Source of the DNA: Pelagomonas calceolata
Taxonomy: Eukaryota; Sar; Pelagophyceae; Pelagomonadales; Pelagomonadaceae
Direction: 5' to 3'
Assembly (NCBI GenBank): GCA_918797485.1
Contig: CAKKNE010000002.1
Coordinates: 834,501-898,500 of the forward strand
DNA: 64,000 nt
Below, in pieces: positions 35,904 through 44,719 of the stretch (positions are counted from its first letter, which is position 1; every line of letters starts with the position of its first letter). Made by a program: the position numbers and the translations under genes. The notes beneath the pieces are model-generated. The model saw nothing but the letters and a program-made list of their open reading frames with translations. It was not told the DNA's origin and made no database searches.

Positions 35904-37422
35904 CTGTGCGTAGATCAATCGGTAGGGCGCCCTACGGTGTATGGCGGCCGCGCCAGTGGAATCCTGTCAATCCCCGCCGAAGAGGTGTCCCTGGGGTCGC
36001 CTAGGGTCGGTACTATACACGTGCAATCGCCTACAGCGCATGCGCGGGCGCTTCCATCGGCAGATGCATATCAGTACAGGTCCTCAGCCAGCTGTCGGGC
36101 TTGAGGCCAAGTCCCCAAGGTTTTCGATCCAGAGCTCTCTGGAGAGCCCCAAGTACTACCGCATGCGGTGTACGCGACTACCCCACCCCAGACCTATCCC
36201 AGAGGGAGTCCAGGAGCCGATCTGCCCCCGAAAAAAGTGTGCAATTTGGGCCCGATGGCGCCCCGTTCCAGTAAAAAACGTCAATTACCCGAGGCCCCCC
36301 AGTAGTCGCCGTAGCGGTCTCGTTTGACCCTATAGTACCCCACCGATAGTCAACTACGAGCATATGACATCTACACGGCGAGAAGGGTACTTTGGGCAGT
36401 CCACGCTCGGGACGTGAACATCTTGATCTGGACCGCGCGCAAGTCGGTCGGTCATGAAACAAATGATCGCGTCATGGTCCATGGTGATGGTACACGGGCT
36501 GATGGTCGCAGGTCCGGGTTTAAAGCCCATCTAAGCAAGATAGTGGGGTCTCGAGACCGACAAGGCGCGAGTTGTAAATGGGACAGGTAATCCAATGTAG
36601 TAGCTGTTCAGGCCGGTTATCTGGCCCGTCCCTCAACTAAAGCGCCTGAAACGCAAATTTATTTTATAATCCACCGGTCTGGGGCCAATTCAGTGCCCCG
36701 CGTACGCACCGTCGTTCGCGGAGAACGGGCAAGTCGGTCGATTGTGAATAGAACAACGGCGTTATGGTCCATCTGGATGGTGGCGTCGCTGATACTCGCG
36801 GGTTTAGGATAGTGGCTCATCTTCACATAAACTTGGGGTCGTGGAGTCGCTGTTTCGCGCGGCTCTAACGGGTCATCTAAAATAGCTCAGTAGTCGCTGA
36901 TTTGGCCTAAATGGACTCTACGACTAACAAACGAAAGGAAACGAACATAAACTCGGGAGTTGTCTAGTAGAATTCTTTTCCCGCCCTCCGAGCGCGCGCC
37001 GTCGGCTCCGGTTCCGTTAATTGTGGATGAAAACTGGGCTGGAGTTGATATAATGTCCCATTTGGACGACAGATGGCGGCGTCAATCGCTGGTGTATTTT
37101 GGCAAGCCGTAAGACTCATCCGCAAATGTCGCGGGCGGTGCCTTCCGGGAGGCGCGAGGGTATGTTCCCGGGCCGCTACTCTGAAATCTTTGGTCGCGGC
37201 GAACGACTAGGATGTGTTCTGAATTTGGGTCAGTCTTTTGACGCCATCGAGGCGTCTCTTTGGATTTGCTAGTGTGTCGATATACGCTAGCTCGGTTTGG
37301 CTTTTCTTTGTATAACGTGGGGGCCCGGAGCGGAATAATCTCGCACCTTGGTACATGGGACTACTTCGGGCGCTGTTGTGAGGCGTATCTGCGAATTGTG
37401 GCTGTGATGGATTCAACAACAC
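35904..37422. other. Gene-free, lower-GC island
   Basis: About 1.5 kb has no credible coding frame on either strand and visibly lower GC than the rest. It contains a degenerate direct repeat (see 36439-37205). It lies between the F-box gene's 3' end and the next gene's 3' end. No RNA gene was identified. Confidence 0.6.
36439..37205. repeat. Three diverged direct repeats of about 290 bp
   Basis: Copy A begins at 36439 and copy B at 36729, both with GCAAGTCGGTCG. TCATGGTCCATGGTGATGG (A) matches TTATGGTCCATCTGGATGG (B) exactly 290 bp later, and copy C follows near 37050 (TAATGTCCCATTTGGACG). The similarity continues through a GGTTATCTGGCC / GCTGATTTGGCC block. I aligned these by eye; identity is perhaps 60 percent. 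Confidence 0.6.
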
Positions 37423-39252
37423 TCACTTAAAGAACTGACCGCCCGCCCCCTTTTTCGACTGGCGTGAGACGCGATTCGAAAAGGTGTTGGTGCGCATATG
37501 TGCGCGTACCTTCGAAACGCGGGCTGCGCGGCGCCGCGAGCCGCCACGCGTCTTCGCCTTGATGCGTATCATACGCTTGGCCTCGCCTTCTCGCGCGTCG
37601 CCGTACCAGGTCGGAGAGCTCGTTTGCGCTCGCCGCTGCGACGCCGTCGTCCCCGGTCTTAAGGGCGAGGGCGTCGGGGAGTACTGCGCCACGCGCGCGT
37701 CGGCGGTCTCGGCCCGCGGTGGCGCGGCGGACGTGCCCGGCCGCCCCCCCACGAGCGGCCGCCCGCCCGGCGGCGGCCCAAAGAGAAGTGGGCGGCCGTC
37801 TGGCGGCGCCTCGGGCATGTCCGCGACGTCGAAGGTCACCTCGGGCGTCGGCGCCAGCTCCCGCATCACGATCGGGTCGTCATCATCGTCGAAGCGGTCC
37901 AGCAGCGAATCCAAGGCCTCGTCGTGGGCGCCCGGGCGCCAGCCGTCGCCGCCCTCGGCCATGGCCTTCTCGGCCTTGGCGCGCTCGTACGCGTGGTCCT
38001 TGCCCTTGCGTTCTTTTGCGAACTCGGCAAAATCCGCCCACTCGCTCCGCGTCCCGAAGCGCGTCTCCCGGTCGTCGGGGCCGCGCGCGAGGGGCGAGTC
38101 CGCGAGCCCCGCGGCGCCGGCGCCGGCCTTACGCATGCCGAGCTCGAGCATGCGCAGCATCTTCGGCGCGGCCTCGCGCGACAGCGGCTGCAGGTCGACC
38201 TGTGTGGAAATCAACCAGTGAGTCAGGTTATCCTGGGAGTTATTGCGAGAGACCTCTGTCGCGTCGATGGCGTGGGGCGTCCGAAATTTGATTTCCACAC
38301 AGAAGTCGACGGCTTCCACGGCGTCGCTGGACCGCGCCGAGAACTGGCGCCTCAGCTTCAGCTCGCGCTGGTGCCGCGGCAGCGTGTTCCGGAAGAACTC
38401 GAGCGCCCGGATCGTGTTCGAGGCCGCGTAGGCGCCGTCGCCGCGGCGCGGCCCCTCCCGCAGGTAACGCCCGTAGAGCGGCCGGACGCCGACCTTCTCC
38501 AGGACGTCGTAAAAGTCCTTCCCACTGGCTTGCAGCTCGGGGTCGTAGAGGCGGCCCATCGCGGCCCGGACCGCGCGGCTGTCGTCCGTCACCACGCTGT
38601 CGCTCCCCGCGGAGCGCGGCGCCCGCACCTTCGAGTCCTCGACGGCGTCCGCCAGGCCAGCAACGACCGAGCCGTCGGTGAACAGCACGCGCACGGCGAG
38701 GTCCCGCCGCGCCGCGAGGGCCCGCCGGTCGCGCATCGCCACTTTGCCGACCTCCGCGGTCTTCTTCGTGTCGCGGAACTGCCGCAGCGCCTCCGCGGCG
38801 CCGACGGCGCGGTTCCCGTCGAAAGTGTTCCGGTTCCTGTCGTCGGCCCGCTTCTTGCGGATCTGGAGCTCCGTGAGGCCGCAGGCGTCGAGCGACGGGT
38901 AGGCCGTCGGCGCCGGGTCGGCGACGACGCCGGAGCAGACGGGGCAGAGCAGCTCGGCCGCCGCGATCACCTGGAAGCAGCGCCCGCACCGCAGCTCGCG
39001 GCCGAGGTTCGCCGCCTGCTCGCCGTTCACCAAAAAGCCGTAGTCGACGTCGAGGGGCGGCGGCGCGCGCTCCTTCTTCGGGCGCGGGCGCCGCTTCTTC
39101 TGGCCCGGGACCCTGTAGTGGTCGCGGACCCTTCGTAAAGTTTCCTGGCGCCGGGCCTCGATGGCCGGGTCGTGGGACTTGATGGACGAGCGGGGGCAGC
39201 GGCTCGTCTCCATGCGCTCCATGGCGGCGATCTCCGCGGGCGTGAGGGCCAT
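37423..39252 (-). CDS. Unknown protein with a zinc ribbon (2 exons)
   Basis: Exons 39252-38311 and 38199-37423 encode 572 residues. I do not recognise the family. A basic N-terminal region with RRPRPKKERAPPP leads to a four-Cys ribbon (LRCGRCFQVIAAAELLCPVCSG, residues 95-115). Then comes a helical region with LFTDGSVVAGL and DFYDVLEKVGVRPLYGRYLREG, a likely folded core. After the intron there is an acidic stretch (DRFDDDDDPIVM), a Pro/Gly-rich linker and a very basic end. The start at 39252 (MALTPAEIAAMERM) has an ATGG context; an upstream ATG at 39294 adds little. The composition suggests a cytoskeletal or flagellar protein, but that is a guess. Confidence 0.72.
   Translation of the reverse strand: MALTPAEIAAMERMETSRCPRSSIKSHDPAIEARRQETLRRVRDHYRVPGQKKRRPRPKKERAPPPLDVDYGFLVNGEQAANLGRELRCGRCFQVIAAAELLCPVCSGVVADPAPTAYPSLDACGLTELQIRKKRADDRNRNTFDGNRAVGAAEALRQFRDTKKTAEVGKVAMRDRRALAARRDLAVRVLFTDGSVVAGLADAVEDSKVRAPRSAGSDSVVTDDSRAVRAAMGRLYDPELQASGKDFYDVLEKVGVRPLYGRYLREGPRRGDGAYAASNTIRALEFFRNTLPRHQRELKLRRQFSARSSDAVEAVDFCVEIKFRTPHAIDATEVSRNNSQDNLTHWLISTQVDLQPLSREAAPKMLRMLELGMRKAGAGAAGLADSPLARGPDDRETRFGTRSEWADFAEFAKERKGKDHAYERAKAEKAMAEGGDGWRPGAHDEALDSLLDRFDDDDDPIVMRELAPTPEVTFDVADMPEAPPDGRPLLFGPPPGGRPLVGGRPGTSAAPPRAETADARVAQYSPTPSPLRPGTTASQRRAQTSSPTWYGDAREGEAKRMIRIKAKTRGGSRRRAARVSKVRAHMRTNTFSNRVSRQSKKGAGGQFFK
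38200..38302 (-). mobile_element. Introner, short subfamily, translatable copy
   Basis: This 103-bp element has both ends intact (CTGTGTGGAAATC). On the gene strand the duplications are GTCGACTT and GTCGACCT (one mismatch). The intron (38310-38200) is 111 bp, a multiple of three, with no stop in the host frame, so retention would insert 37 residues without breaking the protein. Splicing gives VEAVDLQPL. Confidence 0.9.
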
Positions 39253-39608
39253 GGTTGCTGCCCGGCGGCTCCGCCCTGCTGTGTGGGGCAGCACTGCCGA
39301 GGGGCAGCCGGGGAGAGGTGCCGCAGCGCCGTGGGATTATTGGGCGCTTGCTAGGAGAGGCATACTAGTAAATATACGCGTCCCAAACAAGATCTCAAAA
39401 AAGGGGGGGCGTGCGAGTCCCTGCGACTCAGCCCTTGCGTCCTAGTCCAGCCGGACGGGTGGGCCCGGGGGGAGCGGGAGGGGTACGGGGGACCCCGACG
39501 TAACTAGCCTGAGCCTGATACATTGTATCCTGGTAACATCCGTCGCGGCGGCGCCCGCCACTAACAAAAGGGAAGAACAAGCCCTTAGAAAAGCGCGCCA
39601 AGTGCAAC
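39253..39608. other. Spacer with inverted copy of intergenic repeat B
   Basis: No gene is supported in these 356 bp. A G-run (AAAAAAGGGGGGGC) at about 39400 and repeat B at 39480-39518 are the visible features. Both flanking genes are on the minus strand, so this is the promoter of the zinc-ribbon gene and the 3' end of the four-repeat gene. Confidence 0.4.
39480..39518 (-). repeat. Intergenic repeat B, copy 2
   Basis: On the minus strand it reads CAGGCTCAGG, CTAGTTACGTCG, then a C-rich run and CCGTACCCC, as at 18190-18230. Confidence 0.6.
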
Positions 39609-40592
39609 CTACCGCTCGACCTCCTGCCACCACGTGTGCTTCTTGTCGTCGACGCGCACGCCCCAGCCCTCGAGGAGCCGGTCGCGGATCGCGTCCGCTT
39701 CCCCGAACTGGCGCCGGAGCTTGTGGAGCGCGCGCTCGGCGACGAGCCCGGCGACGTGCTCGCGGTCGTGCGGGTCCATCGTGCCCTTGCAATTGGCCGC
39801 GCACGGCACGTAGTCGATCGTCGCGGCGTAGGTCCGCGTCTTGTCGTTGACGACGACGCCCAGGTCCAGGAGCTGCTCGAGGATGTCATCAGCCAACTGC
39901 CAGTGGCGCCGCCGCCGCGCGACGCTGCGCCGCCGCAACAGCGCCTGCACCGCCGCGTCGTCGACGGCGCCGCCGCCGTCTCTAGCGTCGCGCTCGTAGA
40001 CGTCCTCGACGCGCGCCCAGGGGTCCGCCGTGTCGGCGTCGACGCCGGCGCGCCAGACCTTGCGCCCGTCGTGGACGCGGACCCCGTGCACCGACGAGAG
40101 CTCGGCTCGGAGCGCGTCGGCCCTCGTAAAGTCCCGCGTCATCTTCGCGTGCATTCTTTGTAATAACAAAGCGTCGACGGCGGCCTCGTCGACCAAGGGC
40201 GTGTTGTCGCCGATCTCCCGCGCGTAGCCGTGGTCGCTCGGCAGCGGCGGCCTTTGGGGACGCGCCGCGCGCTGCTGCCGCCCGAGCCACCACGTGCGGT
40301 CGCGGTCGTGCACGCCGACGTTGTGCTCCACTTTTAATTCGTCGCGGATGGCGTCCGCAACCACAAAATCGCGCCGCTTTTTGGCCTCGTTCCGCTGGGT
40401 CAAGAGCAAATCAACGGTTGGGATGTCCACGAACCCGTCGTCCTCGCCGGGCCCGCGCGTGTAGCCGTGGCCCGCCGGGCGCTGGAGGTCGTCCTCCGAA
40501 AAGCTGCTCCCCAGGCGCCGCGGTAAATGGCTTCGCGGCGCCGGGGGGGTGAGCGCGAGGGCGCAGGTGCAGAGGAGCGCGAGTTTCGTCAT
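39609..40592 (-). CDS. Four-repeat protein of a CysRS-tail-like helical module, plastid-type leader
   Basis: This 327-residue protein opens with MTKLALLCTCALALTPPAP, a signal with plastid-type motif. Four repeats of about 40 residues follow, each of form R-x3-K-x2-RDF-x2-AD-x-IRDEL-x4-GV-x-V-x-D-x4-TWW. Clear copies are KKRRDFVVADAIRDEL with VHDRDRTWW, MTRDFTRADALRAEL with VHDGRKVW, RRRHWQLADDILEQL with VNDKTRTY, and RRQFGEADAIRDRL with VDDKKHTWW. The unit matches the C-terminal helical end of cysteinyl-tRNA synthetase, without any catalytic domain. It may bind RNA in the plastid; that is inference. Confidence 0.8.
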   Translation of the reverse strand: MTKLALLCTCALALTPPAPRSHLPRRLGSSFSEDDLQRPAGHGYTRGPGEDDGFVDIPTVDLLLTQRNEAKKRRDFVVADAIRDELKVEHNVGVHDRDRTWWLGRQQRAARPQRPPLPSDHGYAREIGDNTPLVDEAAVDALLLQRMHAKMTRDFTRADALRAELSSVHGVRVHDGRKVWRAGVDADTADPWARVEDVYERDARDGGGAVDDAAVQALLRRRSVARRRRHWQLADDILEQLLDLGVVVNDKTRTYAATIDYVPCAANCKGTMDPHDREHVAGLVAERALHKLRRQFGEADAIRDRLLEGWGVRVDDKKHTWWQEVER

Positions 40593-40934
40593 TTTTCGTT
40601 CGTTGCGCGCGTCGACGGCGCGTATCAGTCACACGAGCAACGCGCAGCAACGCCTCCTTGCGTCGCCGCGCTCAGAGACACTGCCAGGCAGCGAGTTGCT
40701 CTCTCCAGTTGTCGGCGGTCACGCCGCGACCGCGAGGAGCTTTCGCCGCGACTGCTTGAATTAGCTGTCCGGCACAGCTGCCAGAGCACGTCTATGCCCG
40801 CTCGAGGTGCACTGCAGCCTTTTGAGCTTGATGCTTGCTCTTTGCTAAGGCTGGTGGTGCTGGTTTGACTGTCGACCTGTGCCGACCTGTGCACGCGTGC
40901 AGCAGTGGGAGAGGAGGCACTGAATCGAAAACTG

Positions 40935-40956
40935 CCTAGCGGCTGTAAGACACTAG
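40935..40956 (+). promoter_or_regulatory. GCTAG palindromic promoter motif, copy 8
   Basis: The copy reads CCTAGCGGCTG, TAAGAC, ACTAG with a further GCTAGC 2 bp on. It lies in the 566-bp divergent spacer 40593-41158. No other feature was recognised in the spacer. Confidence 0.72.
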
Positions 40957-41158
40957 AGCTAGCAACGCAAGCAAGCAAAACCAAGTTGAGACGAGCGTTG
41001 AGGCCTCGGTCGCGCCATTTACGCAAGCGAACGCTGCTCCAAAGACGTCATATATCGTCTTCTTGCAGAAGCAGCGCCGACACAGCGTCGATTGCAGCAA
41101 AGGTCGACGCGCTGATCTTTTCGCCAGCAGCAGGATCCAGCTGCGCGGCGCCGTTGCA

Positions 41159-41668
41159 ATGGCCGCGGCGCTCCTCCGCCTCGCCTGGTGCGCATCCACG
41201 GCGACGGCCCTCTTCGTCCACCCCGGCGCGGGCAACACCGCGACCCTGAAACCGCCCGTCATCGACCCGTTCAACCCTTTCGGGACGCCGGCCGAGGACC
41301 CCATGCACGGTCATAGTGTGGCCGCGTCGCACCTGACGACGGACCACCTCGACGTCTTGGCGCGCCTGGCTTCCAAATTAAAACACATGAGGTTGGAGGA
41401 CATCGAGCAGGTGATCGTGATCGGCCTCTCGGACCACGACTTGGAATTGCAGGTCATGACCTGCGAGGACGAGGAGTGCGTTTCTGTGCTCGTGCCGGTG
41501 GAGTTCATCGCGCCGTGCTGCCAGGCCGACGAGGAGGGCTACGAGGAGTGCGTTCTCGATAATCTCATGAGGCTCGACGAGAACCTCGAGCCGGACCCGG
41601 ACGAGGAGTGCGCGCGGCCGTCGGCGCGGTACGTGCGGAACGACCTCCAGCGCTCGGGCGAGCTCTGA
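41159..41668 (+). CDS. Plastid-type hypothetical protein
   Basis: The ATG at 41159 gives 169 residues; the leader MAALLRLAWCASTATALFVHP is a signal plus a plastid motif (ATA|LFVHP with aromatic near +1). The mature part is acidic, with a predicted helix-strand core: VLARLASKLKHMRLEDIEQVIVIGL, LELQVMTCEDEECVSVLVPVEF, then CCQADEEGYEECVLDNLMRL. Six Cys are paired along it. I do not recognise the family; the fold could be a small alpha/beta sandwich in the stroma. The upstream frame from 41063 lacks an ATG. Confidence 0.68.
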   Translation: MAAALLRLAWCASTATALFVHPGAGNTATLKPPVIDPFNPFGTPAEDPMHGHSVAASHLTTDHLDVLARLASKLKHMRLEDIEQVIVIGLSDHDLELQVMTCEDEECVSVLVPVEFIAPCCQADEEGYEECVLDNLMRLDENLEPDPDEECARPSARYVRNDLQRSGEL

Positions 41669-41786
41669 CCTTCGCTGTTTAGTACTTCCGCGCGCTGTAT
41701 CCTTCCGCGCGGTCGAACCCCTGTTTAGTAACCACAAAGTATAGCTTACACAAATTCCGGCGCCTCTCTCCCGCCGTCGTATAGGC

Positions 41787-41845
41787 GCGTCGATGGCGTG
41801 GAGGTCGTCGTCGACGGCGCGGAGGTCGTCGCGCACTCGCCACAG
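41787..41845. repeat. Introner-core relic in a convergent spacer
   Basis: GCGCGTCGATGGCGTGGAGG followed by GTCGTCGTCGACGGCGCGG is the hairpin core without element ends. It lies between the convergent stops at 41668 and 41864. Confidence 0.5.
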
Positions 41846-41863
41846 ACGGCGCGGTCGTCGCGT

Positions 41864-43168
41864 TCACAGCGCGACGAAGACCGGCCCCGCATCACTCATA
41901 GACAGGCGCCGGCCCGGCGCCGGCCGCGCCAGGTCCAGCCCGCCCCGGCGCGCGTTCGTCGCGCATGTGGAGTGAGACAGGTTCGAATTAAACGAAGCGC
42001 AGTCGTCCGGCGTGTAGACGCGCCAGCCCCGCGGGAGTCTTTTGGATGCATCGTCGACCGCCGTCGCGGACCGGAATCCTGAAATATTAGCTGCTTTCAC
42101 CTCCGCGGCTGCGTACCCGGCTCGCACGGACGCCTCGAAGTCGTTGTAATGGTTGTGCAAACCAACATGGCTCCTCAAAACGCCGTCGGGGCCCGAGGGA
42201 CCTTTCAAGCCGCCGACCGTGACATCACCCTTGTACCGCTTGACGCTGTGCACTGCCACACTGTCCTCTTTACCTGCCGTAGTCCCGGTTATCTGCTTCT
42301 GGAGGACGACCGTCGGGAGCGACGCCATCCAGTTCAAGATACCTAACCCAACATCGTGCGTGACCCCGAAGGCCGTGCACTCCGCGGTTAATCCGCTTTG
42401 TCGTATCGCGGGCGCGAGATGTCGCAGCGCCGCCCGCGAAAAGGCCGCGGGCTGCATCCAGGGGAACATGAAGGTGCACTGCGAATTGGACAAACAGCCC
42501 TTCTCGCGGTAGACGGGCCACATGCCGGGGGCGAAGCCTCTCAAATTATTATGGCCGGAAATGGACATGGCTCGATCCGGATCGTACCTCGAGAGTAACG
42601 CAACTAACGCCGGGCCCCGGATATACATGTCGTCGTCCTGGAACAGGTACCACTTGATATGAGGTCGATAGTTGAGCACCCATCTCATCGATTCTTGGTT
42701 GCGACAGCACGGCCCTTTTGAACCATAGTAGTCGTTCGTGCAGTTCGCGAACCTCAAAATAGCGAAGGTCCCGCACACGGACCGCGTCCAGTCGCGGCCG
42801 CGCTCGACGACGTGGCAACTCAAAAAACCTTCAGGGGTCTCGTGACCTCTCTCTGCGGCATCCCGTTCCAGCTTGCCATTCCCACCAAACACGTAGGTCA
42901 ACTCCGGAAACTGGGCGCCCCACGTCGCCGCGCTCCCATATAATCGATCCACGAACCAGTCGTACGTACCAGCTCTATGGTGCGGCACGCGGAACGGCTG
43001 GTGGTGCGCCGTCGCCAGGACATGAATGGCGATGTCTGCTGCATCTAACCCGTTTACCGTCAAGGTCACTCGTTGGATGTGTACCGTGTGGTTCGTGCGG
43101 TTTCTCTGGCGCCAGCGCGGCTGTGCTTGGGTTTTTACTGCTACTAATGTTAGGAGAGCGGTGCGCAT
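41864..43168 (-). CDS. Fringe-like (GT31) glycosyltransferase, secretory
   Basis: From the ATG at 43168 the protein has 434 residues with a signal (MRTALLTLVAVKTQAQ); an ATG at 43225 is also in frame. The core matches beta-1,3-glycosyltransferases of the Fringe/DUF604 type: WGAQFPELTYVFGG, WVLNYRPHIKWYLFQDDDMYIRG with the metal-binding DDD, then GCTFMFPW-like region SQCTFMFPWMQPAAFSRAAL and HDVGLGILNW (acidic catalytic position). Several Cys and N-x-S/T sites fit the Golgi lumen. The C-terminal 60 residues are variable. Donor sugar is unknown. The neighbouring genes do not inform the pathway. Confidence 0.8.
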   Translation of the reverse strand: MRTALLTLVAVKTQAQPRWRQRNRTNHTVHIQRVTLTVNGLDAADIAIHVLATAHHQPFRVPHHRAGTYDWFVDRLYGSAATWGAQFPELTYVFGGNGKLERDAAERGHETPEGFLSCHVVERGRDWTRSVCGTFAILRFANCTNDYYGSKGPCCRNQESMRWVLNYRPHIKWYLFQDDDMYIRGPALVALLSRYDPDRAMSISGHNNLRGFAPGMWPVYREKGCLSNSQCTFMFPWMQPAAFSRAALRHLAPAIRQSGLTAECTAFGVTHDVGLGILNWMASLPTVVLQKQITGTTAGKEDSVAVHSVKRYKGDVTVGGLKGPSGPDGVLRSHVGLHNHYNDFEASVRAGYAAAEVKAANISGFRSATAVDDASKRLPRGWRVYTPDDCASFNSNLSHSTCATNARRGGLDLARPAPGRRLSMSDAGPVFVAL

Positions 43169-43396
43169 GGCTGCCCCTGCCGCGGCGACGTGGCGTCGTG
43201 CGCAGCTGTACTGTTCGGCTGCCAATGCCAGCTGCCTCTTCGGCTGCCGATGCCAATGCTAATGCCAGCTCCAGCTCCAAAAAATAAATCATCTCCACAG
43301 GCCGGGCTCGAGAGGCCGCGCGCGGAGGGCGCGGGCGAACTGCTCCCTAGCCCCTCGAGGACGTATCCGGAGGCGTGGTGGCTGCGGGCTTTGCTT

Positions 43397-43420
43397 GCTA
43401 GTGTCTTACAGGCCGCTAGC
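43397..43420 (-). promoter_or_regulatory. GCTAG palindromic promoter motif, copy 9
   Basis: A full 24-bp copy: GCTAGTGTCTTAC, AGGCCGCTAGC. It lies between the GT31-like gene (minus) and the gene at 43613 (plus). The spacer 43169-43612 otherwise holds a GCCAATGC/TGCCGATGC low-complexity tract near 43210-43270. Confidence 0.8.
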
Positions 43421-43612
43421 CTCGCATTTTTGAAAATCGCTCTGCCACATTGAACGGGCACATAGCAGTCGCTGTTATACGCTACAGCCAGCGCGCAGTG
43501 CGCCTGAACATCACTGGTCGCATTGCCAAAGAAAAGACGCCAAACGGAGCTGCGCGCGCGGCTCAAAGTAAGAGTTTCGCCTGGGCAACCAGTTGCACAG
43601 ACAAACACGAGG

Positions 43613-44605
43613 ATGCCGTCCGTCTTCGAGCGCTACGCATTGGGCCGCCGTCCGGCGGCGCAGGGCCGCGGCCGCGGCCGCTCGTCGCCGCCCAAGAAGC
43701 CCGGTAAGAAGAAGCCGCAGCCGGCGTGGAACGGCTACCTCACCGACTCGGCGCGCTACAAGCTGCCTCTGAAAGAGCAGGAACGGCGCAAAAACAACTA
43801 CAACTTCTGCGGGCCCGTGCAGCCGAAGCTGTCTCCCAAAAAACAGTGGCACCGGAAGAAGCGCGTCGACGCGACGCCGGAGCGCCGGCCGCAGCCGCGC
43901 GCGTCGTCGGCGGCGACCGAGGTCGACGTGTTTGATTTATTGGCCGAGGGTGATGCCGTCGTCGACGACGAGGCGCCGCCGACCGTCGAGCGCCGCGCGA
44001 CGGTGCGCCGGCTCTTCGGGCCCAAACGAAAGGCAGTGAAGAAGAAGCCTGTTGCAAAGGAGGATGCCATTCTAGCAATCCGCGTCGCGGACCTCGAGGA
44101 GCGCCTCGCGCGGTCTGAGGCGCGGGCCGCGCGCTTTGCGTCGCAGCTCGACGCCATGAGCCAGACGGTCGACGCGCTCCAGGCGCGCGACCTCGCGCGC
44201 GCCGCGACGCGCACGCCGCCGCCGGCGCCGACCACGACGCCGCCGCCGCCCTCGACGCCGCCGCCGCCGCCCGTGGTGACGGCGCGGCGCTCGCTCGAGG
44301 CGCTCGATCTGAAAATCGGTAGAGACGGGTCCGTCGTGGACGACTTCCTCGCGGCGCGCGAGGCCACGGGCGTCTGCCCGGACTCGCCGGAGCCGCCGCG
44401 GGAGCCGCCCGCGCCGACGTCGGCGCCGCCGCCGCCGCCGCCGCTCGCCGAGGACGAGGCGCCCGCGCCGCCGCCGCGCCGCGTCAAGCTGAGCGGTTGG
44501 ACGGCCGCCGCCCTCGACGCGGGCCCGCCGCCCGCGCCGGCGCGGCCCCGCGCGCCGTCCCTCCTGAGCGACGACGACGACGACCGCGTCATGCCGATCT
44601 GGTAG
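43613..44605 (+). CDS. Basic, Pro-rich coiled-coil protein of unknown family
   Basis: The ATG at 43613 gives 330 residues. The first 85 residues are basic and contain NGYLTDSARYKLPLKEQERRKNNYNF, a conserved-looking short block of the type seen in small flagella-associated proteins. Residues 145-205 form a coiled coil (IRVADLEERLARSEARAARFASQLDAM). The rest is Pro-rich (TTTPPPPSTPPPPP) with a LDLKIGRDGSVVDDFLAAREATG helix. No enzyme motif is present. A cytoskeletal or axonemal role is only a suggestion; the alga would need to be flagellated. Confidence 0.65.
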   Translation: MPSVFERYALGRRPAAQGRGRGRSSPPKKPGKKKPQPAWNGYLTDSARYKLPLKEQERRKNNYNFCGPVQPKLSPKKQWHRKKRVDATPERRPQPRASSAATEVDVFDLLAEGDAVVDDEAPPTVERRATVRRLFGPKRKAVKKKPVAKEDAILAIRVADLEERLARSEARAARFASQLDAMSQTVDALQARDLARAATRTPPPAPTTTPPPPSTPPPPPVVTARRSLEALDLKIGRDGSVVDDFLAAREATGVCPDSPEPPREPPAPTSAPPPPPPLAEDEAPAPPPRRVKLSGWTAAALDAGPPPAPARPRAPSLLSDDDDDRVMPIW

Positions 44606-44650
44606 AGATCCCTACTCCCCGTGTAATCAAACGGTAAGAGACCACACCGA

Positions 44651-44687
44651 CACGCCATCGAGCAGGCGTCGTCGCGTCGATGGCGTG
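44651..44687. mobile_element. Introner hairpin core in a convergent spacer
   Basis: CACGCCATCGAGCAGGCGTC then GTCGCGTCGATGGCGTG is the complete core hairpin of the long introner subfamily, with arms CACGCCATCGA and TCGATGGCGTG. The terminal CTGTGTGG ends are absent. It lies between the convergent stops at 44605 and 44720. Confidence 0.65.
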
Positions 44688-44719
44688 TAGATGGCGTGGA
44701 GGCCATGATAAGTCCTACC

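Noticed and set aside
35736-36104. [10 protein letters not shown] plus-strand frame over the 12-bp repeat
   Set aside because: A pure repeat translation running into non-coding sequence, with no family signal.
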